This document shows, one piece after another, positions 26,530-34,876 of a DNA stretch of 64,000 bases. The stretch is from positions 62,001 to 126,000 of the forward strand of contig NZ_CCDG010000061.1 in NCBI RefSeq assembly GCF_000723885.1. The letters run 5' to 3'. Every line of letters starts with the position of its first letter. The first letter of the stretch is position 1. The DNA is from Paenibacillus camerounensis. Its GTDB lineage: Bacteria; Bacillota; Bacilli; Paenibacillales; Paenibacillaceae. The position numbers and the translations under genes are program-made. The notes under the pieces were generated by a model. It was not told the origin of the DNA, searched no databases, and saw only the letters and a program-made list of their open reading frames with translations.

Positions 26530-27255
26530 TTACGGGCAAATCTCTTCCTCTACTGCAGGAGCCGGCGCCGGTTCAACGGCTGGCGCACTCACCGGTGCGG
26601 CCGGTGCACTCACCGTGCTGGACTGTACCGGAGCGGCTGCAGGCGCAGCGGTTGCCTTCGCCTTCACGACTTCCGTGGCGGAGAATGTAACAACCTTTGC
26701 CGGAGCGACTGTTGCGGCAGGTGCTGCAGGTGCGGCCGTCGCCACCGGTGCAGCTGTTGCAGCAGGCTGGGCAGCTTGCGCCGTTACCTGCTTGGCAGGC
26801 GCTGCGGTTGCCTCCGGCGCCTTAGCTGTTTGCGGCTTCGCGGCTTCCGCTGCTGCCGGAGCCGGCGTTGCAGCTGCCGGAGCGGTCTGCGGCGCTGTAG
26901 TTGCCGCAGCCTGCTTCACTGAAGCGGCTGCCGGAGCTGGCGTAGCGGAAGCCGCCGCCGGAGCGGCTGCAACTGCTTCGGCTGCTGCCGGGGCTGCCGT
27001 TGCTTCCGGCGCAGCAGCGGAAGCGGCTGCTGTTACCGGCTGCGCGCTCTCTGCCGGAGCCGCTTCGGCAACAGCCTGCGGCTCAGCAGCCGGGGCTGCC
27101 GCCGCTTCAGGCTCGCTTGCTGCAGGAGCAGCAGCAACAGGGGCAGCCGTTCCGGCAGTAGCGGCAGAAGTCTCGTCTTTTGCCGAAACCGCTACAAAGG
27201 TAAGTGCCGAGAACACTACGGCTCCCGCAACAATAGCTATCGTAAGTTTTTTCAT
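26530..27255 (-). CDS. Ala/Pro-rich secreted low-complexity protein
   Basis: 241 residues: a signal peptide or anchor (MKKLTIAIVAGAVVFSALTF) followed by an almost uninterrupted Ala-rich, Pro/Glu/Thr/Val-containing tail made of imperfect AAPA, ATAAP and AAEA units, ending in a short acidic EEICP. No catalytic domain is recognised. The composition suggests an extended wall-spanning or surface spacer. The complementary strand is also open because of the GC-rich Ala codons, but that frame has no ribosome binding site. Expression seems controlled by a tandem attenuator-like leader (27296-27456) behind a good sigma-A promoter. It lies directly upstream of the SLH protein gene, suggesting a shared surface role. 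Function unknown. Confidence 0.75.
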   Translation of the reverse strand: MKKLTIAIVAGAVVFSALTFVAVSAKDETSAATAGTAAPVAAAPAASEPEAAAAPAAEPQAVAEAAPAESAQPVTAAASAAAPEATAAPAAAEAVAAAPAAASATPAPAAASVKQAAATTAPQTAPAAATPAPAAAEAAKPQTAKAPEATAAPAKQVTAQAAQPAATAAPVATAAPAAPAATVAPAKVVTFSATEVVKAKATAAPAAAPVQSSTVSAPAAPVSAPAVEPAPAPAVEEEICP

Positions 27256-27295
27256 AAGTTAACCATCCTCTTCTCCTATTTGATCATGCTGAATA

Positions 27296-27456
27296 CAAAA
27301 TAAGATCCGGAAGAATAGACGCTTGCGTCGTACTTCCGAATCTCCGGCGGTCCAGTCGATTCGTTCTCCCCCCCTTACTCCGCAATAAAAAAAGATCCAA
27401 CATTACAGACGCATAGCTGCGTCTCATGCTGAATCTCCGGCGGTCCAGTCGATTCC
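27296..27456 (-). ncRNA. Tandem duplicated attenuator-like leader RNA
   Basis: Two head-to-tail units lie in the leader of the Ala-rich protein gene. Each has an identical 25-nt box (27431-27455 and 27338-27362; it contains GACTGGACCGCCGG) and a terminator-type hairpin. Hairpin 1 spans 27393-27436 and is followed by TTTTTTATT. Hairpin 2 spans 27303-27343 and is followed by TATTTTG. The outer stems differ in sequence between units but both pair over 11 bp, with compensatory changes. Within each box, GAATC at the 5' end can pair with GATTC at the 3' end, which would break the terminator stem. I match it to no known riboswitch class; a protein- or ligand-controlled attenuator is inferred. Confidence 0.65.
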
Positions 27457-27478
27457 AATTCACTTGCAATTAAGTTCC

Positions 27479-27507
27479 ATAATATTCATGCTATCATCTC
27501 TTGTCAA
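27479..27507 (-). promoter_or_regulatory. Sigma-A-type promoter of the Ala-rich protein gene
   Basis: On the minus strand TTGACA (27502-27507) and TATTAT (27479-27484) are exactly 17 bases apart. Transcription would start near 27472, giving a leader of about 215 bases that contains both attenuator units. Confidence 0.75.
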
Positions 27508-27568
27508 TTAAAACTTTATTTTTCACACTGGTATTATCGGAATTAAAGTATTCTTACATATTATTACA

Positions 27569-27597
27569 TTGACATTCATAAAATTCCTATATACATT
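27569..27597 (+). promoter_or_regulatory. Sigma-A-type promoter of the symporter gene
   Basis: TTGACA (27569-27574) and TACATT (27592-27597) are 17 bases apart, about 40 bases before the start codon. The upstream TATCGGAATTA (27534-27544) resembles half of a CymR-type site, which is only suggestive. Confidence 0.6.
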
Positions 27598-27639
27598 TAA
27601 TCACATCAAAAAAGTCGGTTTAGGAGGTCTTTGTTTACA

Positions 27640-29007
27640 ATGAAAGATATTGACAACAATCTGCTGTCTGCACTTGAGACGAACTGGTACGGTCTGGTCG
27701 TCTCCCTTGCCGTGTTCGCAGTGCTTTTCCTTTTGGCACGCAAACGCGTCGGCTTCGGTACCCGGGTCATCATTGGCCTGGTGATCGGCCTGGTTACCGG
27801 TATTTTCTTTCAGTACCTGGAATTCGAAACAAATGCAATCACAACATTCGGCAGTATTTACGTCAGCCTCATCCGCATGCTCGTTGTCCCTTTGGTCTTT
27901 GTCCTTGTGCTCAACAGCATTGCTTCCTTAACAAACCTTGAGGCTCTGCGCAAAATCGGGATCAAAACCTTTGCCTGGTTCCTCGGCACAACCGGCATCG
28001 CCTCTATCATCGGGCTGCTTTTCGCTCTGCTCTTCAATCCCGGAAAAGGCATTCAGCAGGCAGTGCCTGAAGGCTTCACAGCCCGGGAAATTCCGACCTT
28101 CTCCCAGGTTATTCTGGATCTTGTACCATCGAATCCGGTCAATGAAGCTGCCACAGGCAAGGTTGTGCCCTTGCTGATCTTTGCGATTTTTGTAGCGGTT
28201 GCCATCATTAAGGTAGGCTCGAAGAAGCCGGAAGCCGTAAAGCCGGTGCGTGATCTGATCGAATCACTGACCGCAGTGCTGCATCAGGTTGTCAAATTTG
28301 TGATCCGGCTCACTCCTTACGGCGTATTCGCCCTGATTGCCGGAATCACCGCCCGCTACGGCTGGGAGACCCTGCAGGAGCTCGGCAGCGTTATTATCGC
28401 CTCCTATGCCGCACTCCTTCTGCACTTCGTGCTTGTATTCGGCGGACTGGTGCTGCTGGTGGTTAAGGTCAATCCGCTGCGCTTCTTCCGCAAGGTGTAC
28501 CCGACCATTACCGTCGCCTTCACAACCCGGAGCAGCTATGCTACGCTTCCGGTTAATCTCGAGGTCATCACCAAGCGCCTGCATGTTTCGCCGCGGATTG
28601 CCAGCTTTGTGGCCCCGCTCGGCGCATCTGTCAACTTTAACGGCTGCGGCGGCGTATGGCCTGCGATTGTAACCGTGTTTACCGCCCAAGTGTACGGCAT
28701 TCATCTCTCTCTAACGGATTACATAACCTTGGTATTGGTCAGCATAATCTCCTCCATCGGCGTAGCGGGTGTTCCCGGTCCGGCCGTTATCTCCACCACC
28801 GTCGTGCTGACTGCACTCGGTCTTCCGCTGGAAGGCCTGGCTATCGTTGCCGGTGTAGAAGCGCTCATTGACATGGGCCGCACTGCAGTTAACGCTACAG
28901 GAACCTCCGTTACCGCGCTGCTGGTGGCGAATTCGGAGGGCGAATTCGACCGCGAGGCATTTAACCGTGATGATGACGGGGATGACGTTCTGCTGAGTCC
29001 CGTGTAA
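27640..29007 (+). CDS. Dicarboxylate/amino acid:cation symporter, TcyP-like cystine transporter
   Basis: About 455 residues with eight or more membrane helices of the DAACS/GltPh fold. Hallmarks are SLIRMLVVPLVFVLVLNS, the serine-rich loop VAFTTRSSYATLPVN, the hairpin region GASVNFNGCGGVWPA and the C-terminal DMGRTAVNATGTSVTALL. Similarity to B. subtilis TcyP (L-cystine uptake) is the best guess; glutamate or C4-dicarboxylate transport is the alternative. A TTG at 27631 is too close to the AGGAGGT site, so ATG 27640 is preferred. It has its own promoter and terminator. Confidence 0.85.
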   Translation: MKDIDNNLLSALETNWYGLVVSLAVFAVLFLLARKRVGFGTRVIIGLVIGLVTGIFFQYLEFETNAITTFGSIYVSLIRMLVVPLVFVLVLNSIASLTNLEALRKIGIKTFAWFLGTTGIASIIGLLFALLFNPGKGIQQAVPEGFTAREIPTFSQVILDLVPSNPVNEAATGKVVPLLIFAIFVAVAIIKVGSKKPEAVKPVRDLIESLTAVLHQVVKFVIRLTPYGVFALIAGITARYGWETLQELGSVIIASYAALLLHFVLVFGGLVLLVVKVNPLRFFRKVYPTITVAFTTRSSYATLPVNLEVITKRLHVSPRIASFVAPLGASVNFNGCGGVWPAIVTVFTAQVYGIHLSLTDYITLVLVSIISSIGVAGVPGPAVISTTVVLTALGLPLEGLAIVAGVEALIDMGRTAVNATGTSVTALLVANSEGEFDREAFNRDDDGDDVLLSPV

Positions 29008-29047
29008 AGGAACGCTCTCCCTGCTTAACCCGCAGCAGTAAAAAGCC

Positions 29048-29094
29048 AAAAAACCTCCGTATCCGCTGTTACAGCAGAGATACGGAGGTTTTTT
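29048..29094. terminator. Bidirectional terminator between symporter and oxidoreductase genes
   Basis: A perfect stem ACCTCCGTATC/GATACGGAGGT flanked by A6 and T6 lies between convergent genes. Confidence 0.92.
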
Positions 29095-29111
29095 CAACGT
29101 ACAATTAAAGA

Positions 29112-30107
29112 CTACAGCAGGCTGACCCGCTCGCGCCGCCGGGCGGAGTCCAGACAGGCTTCAATCAGCCTCATGCTAAGCACCGGATCATTCTCGGCAG
29201 CAAGCGGCTTGCCTCCACGGACTGCGTCAGCGAAGTGATCTGCCTGCGCCACATACGGGTTAGCTCCGGTTGCCGCAAACCTGCTGACCTCGGCGCCTTT
29301 ATAGACCAGAAAATCGGCATCCTCAAATCTGGCATTGAACGGTATCGGCACCTCAATCATACCTTCGGTACCGAGCACCTCCAGCAGCTGGCGGTTGTAG
29401 GCCCACATGCCGCAGTCGAAGGTCAGGCTTACGCCGCCGGGAAACTCCACCAGTCCGGAAGCCATCATGTCCACATTGTCATGCTCCGGCGAGAATATCG
29501 CCTGAACCGTTACAGCTTCAGGCTCGGCGTCAAACAGCAGCCGTGCCGCACTGAGCGGATAGCAGCCGACATCATACAGCGAGCCGCCGCCCCAGGCAGA
29601 TTTGAAGCGGATATTCGTGGTATCCCCGGCATCATTATAGGTGAAGGCACCGCGAATTGCGCGCAGCTCACCGATATCTCCCCGGGCGATAATCTCCCGC
29701 AGCTGCGCAATCCGCGGATGATGGCGGTACATGTAGGCCTCGGCCAGATGCACCCCTGCCTTGCGGCAGGCTGCTACCATCTCCTCCGCCTCGGCGCTGC
29801 TGAGTGCAATCGGCTTCTCGCATAGCACATGCTTGCCTGCTTCCGCTGCACGGATAACCCATTCACGGTGCAGGTGATTGGGCAGCGGAATGTATACAGC
29901 ATCAATCCCCGGATCAGCCAGCAGCTCCTCGTAGCTGCCATAGGCTTTACTGATGCCAAACTCTGCTGCCACCCTGCTGCTTTTTTCCAGCCCCCGGCTC
30001 GCCACAGCCTCAATCACACCTGACTGTGATTCCTGAATAGCCGGCATAACAGAGCCTGTAGCTATTTGGGCGCAGCCGAGTATCCCCCATCTGAGCTTCT
30101 GCGTCAT
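29112..30107 (-). CDS. Gfo/Idh/MocA-family NAD(P)-dependent oxidoreductase
   Basis: 331 residues. The Rossmann fold begins WGILGCAQIATGSVMPAI, the EKP motif is present in HVLCEKPIALS (about residue 95) and the C-terminal domain contains GGGSLYDVGCYPLSAARLLF, typical of the glucose-fructose oxidoreductase/trans-dihydrodiol dehydrogenase branch. It probably acts on a sugar or polyol. It is a different branch from the enzyme at 8949-9917; the two share only the fold motifs. Start ATG 30107 follows AGGGTG. It is convergent with the symporter gene and stands apart from the prenyltransferase gene 90 bases away. Confidence 0.88.
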   Translation of the reverse strand: MTQKLRWGILGCAQIATGSVMPAIQESQSGVIEAVASRGLEKSSRVAAEFGISKAYGSYEELLADPGIDAVYIPLPNHLHREWVIRAAEAGKHVLCEKPIALSSAEAEEMVAACRKAGVHLAEAYMYRHHPRIAQLREIIARGDIGELRAIRGAFTYNDAGDTTNIRFKSAWGGGSLYDVGCYPLSAARLLFDAEPEAVTVQAIFSPEHDNVDMMASGLVEFPGGVSLTFDCGMWAYNRQLLEVLGTEGMIEVPIPFNARFEDADFLVYKGAEVSRFAATGANPYVAQADHFADAVRGGKPLAAENDPVLSMRLIEACLDSARRRERVSLL

Positions 30108-30199
30108 AGATGTACACCCTCCTTATGAATGAATAAGAATGTAAATATATCTACTGACACTCTATCACAGAATAGGAGGCATAACTAATTACGCAGCCG

Positions 30200-31156
30200 T
30201 CAGATATTCAGCATACCCAGCAATACTGCAGCAGCCAGTACAAGGATCCGTGCCGTACTCATCAGCACAAAATTTTTGACCGAAAGAATAAACGTTGATG
30301 CCTTCTCCTGCTTCTCATGGAACACAGCAATGTTGCGGCGCAGAGGAACCAGCGTTATCAGCAGCAGCGCCACCAATACCGGATGGACACCGAGAATCAG
30401 CAGAACCGCCATATCCAAGTAAGAAACATAATAGAGCAGCTTGAACAGCACAAGCGCATTGGAACGTCCGATATAGACCGGCAGGGTATACCGGCGGTTC
30501 TCCAGATCATCCTCAATATCGCAGATGTTATTGGCGAGCATAATCCCGGCAATCCCGAGAATCGCCGGCACCGAGAACCAGAAAATATACAATACCTCAA
30601 CGAGGTTAACATGCAGGTCAACCCAGCCGCCTTGCAGCAACAATGTAACTACACTCTGGTCTGAGTGAATGTAAGCCGAGATAAAAATAATGACAAAGCC
30701 CATAAACAGCCCGGAAAACAGCTCACCCAGCGGCATCCGCGAGATCGGAATCGGTCCGAATGAATACAGGATGCCGATCAGGAACGACAGCCCGCCCAGC
30801 AGAAAAATCAGCAGCCCTGTCTGCATGACGAGAGCAATCCCCCCGCCCACAGCCAACAGGAGCAGCACCACGATGGTAGTGACTACCGTGCTTTCTTTTA
30901 GCTTATAGTGAACGATGGCATTATGGGTCTCATAGCCGTAGCCATGCGTCTTGGCCGCTTTTTTGAAATCATAATAGTTGTTGATGGCCGTTGTCGCCAT
31001 ATCAAAGCTCAGCAGGGACACCAGCATCAGGAGAAAACGCAGAACAGAGAAATCCTCAAACCGGTACAGCGCATACAGCGTTCCCATCAGGAACGGAAGC
31101 ATACTGGCCACCTTCGTCGGCAGCTCGACAAACCGCAAAAAGCTCCTTACATTCAC
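30200..31156 (-). CDS. UbiA-family prenyltransferase (MenA-like)
   Basis: 318 residues with eight or nine membrane helices. The two Asp-rich motifs expected in UbiA enzymes are present: TTAINNYYDFKKAAKTHGY and MLANNICDIEDDLENRRYTLP. They bind the Mg-diphosphate of the prenyl donor. The enzyme attaches a polyprenyl chain to an aromatic acceptor in the membrane; 1,4-dihydroxy-2-naphthoate in menaquinone synthesis is the usual acceptor in Firmicutes. The start GTG 31156 follows AGGGTGG. A second UbiA-type gene lies 141 bases upstream in the same direction. Which of the two is the true MenA is unclear; no other menaquinone gene is in the window. Confidence 0.85.
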   Translation of the reverse strand: MNVRSFLRFVELPTKVASMLPFLMGTLYALYRFEDFSVLRFLLMLVSLLSFDMATTAINNYYDFKKAAKTHGYGYETHNAIVHYKLKESTVVTTIVVLLLLAVGGGIALVMQTGLLIFLLGGLSFLIGILYSFGPIPISRMPLGELFSGLFMGFVIIFISAYIHSDQSVVTLLLQGGWVDLHVNLVEVLYIFWFSVPAILGIAGIMLANNICDIEDDLENRRYTLPVYIGRSNALVLFKLLYYVSYLDMAVLLILGVHPVLVALLLITLVPLRRNIAVFHEKQEKASTFILSVKNFVLMSTARILVLAAAVLLGMLNI

Positions 31157-31297
31157 TGCAAACCACCCTTATCCTTCAAAAATACGACTAGCGCGCAATT
31201 GTAGTAACAGTCACCGGGGACCCTTCAGCAATAACGGTATTTTCTTTATTTTCATCCATAACGAATCCCACTATTTGTATCTAAATGGGGTAATTAA

Positions 31298-32221
31298 TTA
31301 TATGAAGCCCTGGAACAGCAGAGCCAGCGCCATAATCAACCCGCAGCGTACGGAGGCCTGCTGCGATGCACCCATAAGGGGCAGGTAGGCCAGAGAGGCA
31401 TTTTGCGGCTCCAGCCCCCGGTACACCCGCAGAGGTGCAAACACAGTCAGCAGCGCCAGCAGTGCATAAACCGGCAGGACGCCGGCCAGGACGCAGACGA
31501 TCAGCGACCCATAGGACAGAAAGAGCAGAATACGGGAGAATACAAGCGCTTTGCGCTCTCCCCAGACCACAACCAGCGAGCGTTTGCCGGCCTGCTCGTC
31601 TGCCCTCCAGTGCAGGAAATGATGGTTGAACAAGAGCAGGGTCGTCAGCAGCCCCACCGGAACGGACAGCAGCACCGGCCTCAGGCTGAATTCACCTGTC
31701 TGCACGAAATAGGAGCCCAGTACGGGCATTACCCCGAAGGCGATGAATATCGCAAACTCACTATAGCCCTTGCCCCGGTACCCGAAGCGCAGCGGCGGCG
31801 CTACATAGAAATAGGCAATCAGCGCCCCGGCAGCTACGAACCACAGGGTCTCCCAGCCGCTGGAAATGCTGAGAACCAGGCCGCAGGCTACAGCCAGCGC
31901 CAGAAGCCCCCAGGTCATCAGGGCAAACCGCGATTCCTTCATCAGTCCGTCTGACAAAAAACCGGAGTTCGTCGAGACCATTCCCGGTGTATTCTTTGCT
32001 TCTGTATCCGTTCCGTTGCGGAAATCCCATAAATCATTCACCATGTTGGAGAACAAGTGGGCAGCAACGGCCCCGATAAGCGTTATAACAAATAAAAACG
32101 GATGGAAGCTTCCATCCCATACGTATGCTCCTGCCGTTCCGAGAATAACGGGAATAAGCATCACGGGAATCGTTCCAAACCGTGTGATCTTCTTAAATAA
32201 TATCCATTTATCCATGCCCAA
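31298..32221 (-). CDS. UbiA-family prenyltransferase, second copy
   Basis: 307 residues and about nine membrane helices. The first Asp-rich motif is NMVNDLWDFRNGTDTE, followed by KNTPGMVSTNSGFLSDG. The second region reads HHFLHWRADEQAGKRSLVVVWG, which departs from the usual DxxD-containing motif. It is clearly a different lineage from the neighbouring UbiA protein. It likely prenylates an aromatic or other ring acceptor. TTG 32221, five to seven bases after GGGAGA, fits as start better than the ATG at 32215. The gene pair is divergent from a GGDEF-EAL gene. Exact product unknown. Confidence 0.8.
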   Translation of the reverse strand: MGMDKWILFKKITRFGTIPVMLIPVILGTAGAYVWDGSFHPFLFVITLIGAVAAHLFSNMVNDLWDFRNGTDTEAKNTPGMVSTNSGFLSDGLMKESRFALMTWGLLALAVACGLVLSISSGWETLWFVAAGALIAYFYVAPPLRFGYRGKGYSEFAIFIAFGVMPVLGSYFVQTGEFSLRPVLLSVPVGLLTTLLLFNHHFLHWRADEQAGKRSLVVVWGERKALVFSRILLFLSYGSLIVCVLAGVLPVYALLALLTVFAPLRVYRGLEPQNASLAYLPLMGASQQASVRCGLIMALALLFQGFI

Positions 32222-32390
32222 AGCGATCTCCCTCTATTATTTTATGTGATTATTATTATTGCAAGATTATTATACATCAAATTTCGACACACGGGCGATA
32301 AATACGCTGCAAAATATTCCCTATTCATGGTACACTGGGTAAGGTGGTACTTATTTCCTATAAAAGTCTATACTATTAAAGGGGAGCAAC

Positions 32391-34730
32391 ATGAAGCTGA
32401 GCAGAAAAATAATAATCTTCATCGTTGCTGTGGCCTTGTTCGGACTAGGTGTTACTTATCTGCTCCTGCACTTTATTCTGCTGAACCGCTTCGAGAAGCT
32501 GGATGAAGCAGCTCTGCGGAGCAAGCTGGATAACGTGGTTTCATCCTATCAGAGCGAGCTGCAGACGTTGAAGACAGGACTGTTGAAATATTCAACCTGG
32601 GACGATACCTACCGGTTTATGCAGGAAGCATCACCGGCAGAAGGGGCTGCGGCAGACAAGCAAGCCTATCTGGACAGCAATTTCAGTCCGGCAGCCTATG
32701 CGGTTAATCAATTTGATATGATGGCACTGCTCGACATTACCGGTCAACCCCGGTATGGGGGTATCTATAATCCGGGTACCGGTGCAGTCGCCAGTCTGAC
32801 CCCGGAATATCTTACGTTGTTTGAACTTATACACAGCCGGCTTGCCGGATTTATGGAGGGCAGCGACAGCCGCTCCGGTATTGTGCTGCTTAAGAGCGGC
32901 CCGATGATGATCACGCTGTCCCCGATCATCAACAACAGCGGGGACAGACCGGTAATCGGCACAGCCGTAGCCGGAAGAATGCTGCAGCAGGAAGAGATCT
33001 CCCGGATCTGGGACGAAACAAGATCCTCCCTCCGGATGACGGTTGTTCATTCTGCCCCGCCGGCAGAAAGCCAAGGTGAAGCGGTATGGATCAGCTCGGA
33101 TTCAGACAAAATGATGTCCATCCACTCTGTAGTCAGCGATCTCTTCGGCAATCCCGCACTGGAGATTACGCTGCAGCAGCCGCGTGAGATTTACGAGAAC
33201 GGCCTTCAATCTGTAATCAGCTTCCGGAAATTTTTCCTGATCTGGACCCTGCTGATGTGCATCGCCAGTCTGCTCTTCGTCAGACATTTTATTCTTCGCA
33301 GAATGTCTATACTCGTTAGAAACATCCGGGCCATCGGCAGCAGCAAGGATCTTAGCATCCGGGTCAGCAGCCCGGGAAAAGACGAGTTCAGTGAAGTTGA
33401 GCATGAATTCAACCGGATGATTGATTCTCTGCAGAAGGCGCAGGAGGAGCTGCAGCTGCAGTCCATGCTTGATCCGCTGACTCAGCTTCCTAACCGTTCG
33501 CTGTTTTTTACCCGGCTTAATGAAGCTATCGCCTCAGCCAGGGAAACGGGCAGGCAGATCGGCCTCGTCTTCATTGATCTGGATCATTTCAAGACGGTCA
33601 ATGATACGCTGGGCCATGATTTCGGTGATGCGATGCTGAAAGAGACCGCCTTCCGGATTTCCAGGGTCATCGGCAAGCATGATGTTGTTTCCCGGCTCGG
33701 AGGGGATGAATTCACCATTCTGCTTGCCGACGCTCCTGACGCAGACAGCCTGAAAGCCCAGCTGTCCCGCATACAGGAGGCACTCTCTATCCCCCACCGC
33801 ATACAAGGGCACCTGCTCTATAACACGGCCAGCATCGGGGTCAGTATCTATCCGCAGAATGGTGAAGATGCTGATTATCTGGTCAAACAGGCTGACCTGG
33901 CGATGTTTCATGTCAAGGAATCCGGGCGTAATAACATTCTTCAATACTCCGAGGAGCTGGAGGAAAGCATCCGGCGCCGCAAGGTACTCTCCCAGCTGCT
34001 GCTGTCCGCAGCGGTCAATGATGAATTTGAAGTGCATTACCAGCCGATTCTGGGTGCAGACAGCCTGAAGGTCGCCAAGCTGGAGGCCCTGCTGCGCTGG
34101 ACGAACCCCGCCTACGGGCCGGTGTCTCCCGCTGAGTTCATTCCGCTCGCCGAAACGAGCGGCTCGATCATCAGCATCGGCAGCTGGGTGCTGCGCCAGG
34201 TCTGCTCAGACCTGCGCCGCTTCCGCCAGGACGGGCTTGAGCTGACGGCAGCCGTCAACATCTCTGCGGTACAGCTGATACAGCCCGGCTTGTGCGAACT
34301 GCTGCTCGCACTGCTTGAAGAGTTTGAACTGCCCAGCTCCAGCCTGGAGCTGGAGATTACAGAGAGCGTGCTCGTATCAGGGGATCATATCCTGTCCTCG
34401 CTCCAGGAGCTCAGAAGCTACGGCTTCCGCATCTCGCTGGACGATTTCGGCACCGGCTTCTCCTCGCTGAGCTATCTGCGGCGCTTCCCGGTGGATACCA
34501 TCAAGATTGACCGTTCTTTTGTATCCGAGATGACACTTGAGCCTCAAGGAGATGTACTCGTCAAGACTATTATTGAGCTGAGCCACAATCTGGGGCTGAA
34601 GGTAGTTGCTGAGGGGATAGAGCTTAAAGAGCAGTTCGATCTGCTGCGCCGGCTCGGCAGCGACGAGCTTCAGGGCTACTATATCAGCAAGCCGCTGCAA
34701 GCTGTGAATATTTATGAATTTTTATCCTGA
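32391..34730 (+). CDS. CHASE4-HAMP-GGDEF-EAL cyclic-di-GMP protein
   Basis: 779 residues. Membrane helices at about 7-29 and 282-302 enclose an extracellular sensor of CHASE4 type (YSTWDDTYRFM is the family hallmark). A HAMP linker (about 300-355), a GGDEF domain with intact GGDEF (437-441) and an EAL domain with intact EALLRW (564-566) and DDFGTG (684-689) follow. Both synthesis and breakdown of c-di-GMP are possible. Start ATG 32391 has AGGGGAG with good spacing. Divergent from the prenyltransferase genes. The sensed signal is unknown. Confidence 0.93.
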   Translation: MKLSRKIIIFIVAVALFGLGVTYLLLHFILLNRFEKLDEAALRSKLDNVVSSYQSELQTLKTGLLKYSTWDDTYRFMQEASPAEGAAADKQAYLDSNFSPAAYAVNQFDMMALLDITGQPRYGGIYNPGTGAVASLTPEYLTLFELIHSRLAGFMEGSDSRSGIVLLKSGPMMITLSPIINNSGDRPVIGTAVAGRMLQQEEISRIWDETRSSLRMTVVHSAPPAESQGEAVWISSDSDKMMSIHSVVSDLFGNPALEITLQQPREIYENGLQSVISFRKFFLIWTLLMCIASLLFVRHFILRRMSILVRNIRAIGSSKDLSIRVSSPGKDEFSEVEHEFNRMIDSLQKAQEELQLQSMLDPLTQLPNRSLFFTRLNEAIASARETGRQIGLVFIDLDHFKTVNDTLGHDFGDAMLKETAFRISRVIGKHDVVSRLGGDEFTILLADAPDADSLKAQLSRIQEALSIPHRIQGHLLYNTASIGVSIYPQNGEDADYLVKQADLAMFHVKESGRNNILQYSEELEESIRRRKVLSQLLLSAAVNDEFEVHYQPILGADSLKVAKLEALLRWTNPAYGPVSPAEFIPLAETSGSIISIGSWVLRQVCSDLRRFRQDGLELTAAVNISAVQLIQPGLCELLLALLEEFELPSSSLELEITESVLVSGDHILSSLQELRSYGFRISLDDFGTGFSSLSYLRRFPVDTIKIDRSFVSEMTLEPQGDVLVKTIIELSHNLGLKVVAEGIELKEQFDLLRRLGSDELQGYYISKPLQAVNIYEFLS

Positions 34731-34809
34731 TTATTGAAATTACCGCCAAAAAATGCACACTTCTTTTATAGGCAAGTTCATGGCGATATGATATGATAGG
34801 CAAGCTGAT

Positions 34810-34834
34810 AACGGCACCCGATACGGGTGCTGTT
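34810..34834 (+). other. Hairpin upstream of the acetate-transporter-like gene
   Basis: AACGGCACCC-GATAC-GGGTGCTGTT forms a stem of about ten pairs but is followed by ATACTATG, not a T-run. It may be a weak terminator of the preceding GGDEF-EAL gene or a leader hairpin. Confidence 0.4.
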
Positions 34835-34876
34835 ATACTATGCGAACACTTTTGAAAATTGGAGGCTTTAATTGCT

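Noticed and set aside
26615-27262. Long Ala-rich open frame on the plus strand opposite the Ala/Pro-rich protein gene
   Set aside because: It has no ribosome binding site and arises because GC-rich Ala codons read as Ala/Gly on both strands. The minus frame has a signal peptide, promoter and leader.
27338-27455. Initial idea that the repeated box is a T-box or c-di-GMP (GEMM) riboswitch
   Set aside because: It lacks the T-box AGGGTGGNACCGCG sequence and the GEMM conserved core, and it is far shorter than either.
31188-31259. 23-codon ORF between the two prenyltransferase genes (minus strand, begins MDENKENTVIAEG)
   Set aside because: Ribosome binding site is weak and nothing else supports translation; noted only as a possible small peptide.
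32281-32291. TTCGACA (0A-box-like) upstream of the CHASE4-GGDEF-EAL gene
   Set aside because: A seven-base match is expected several times by chance in 64 kb, and no promoter element aligns with it.
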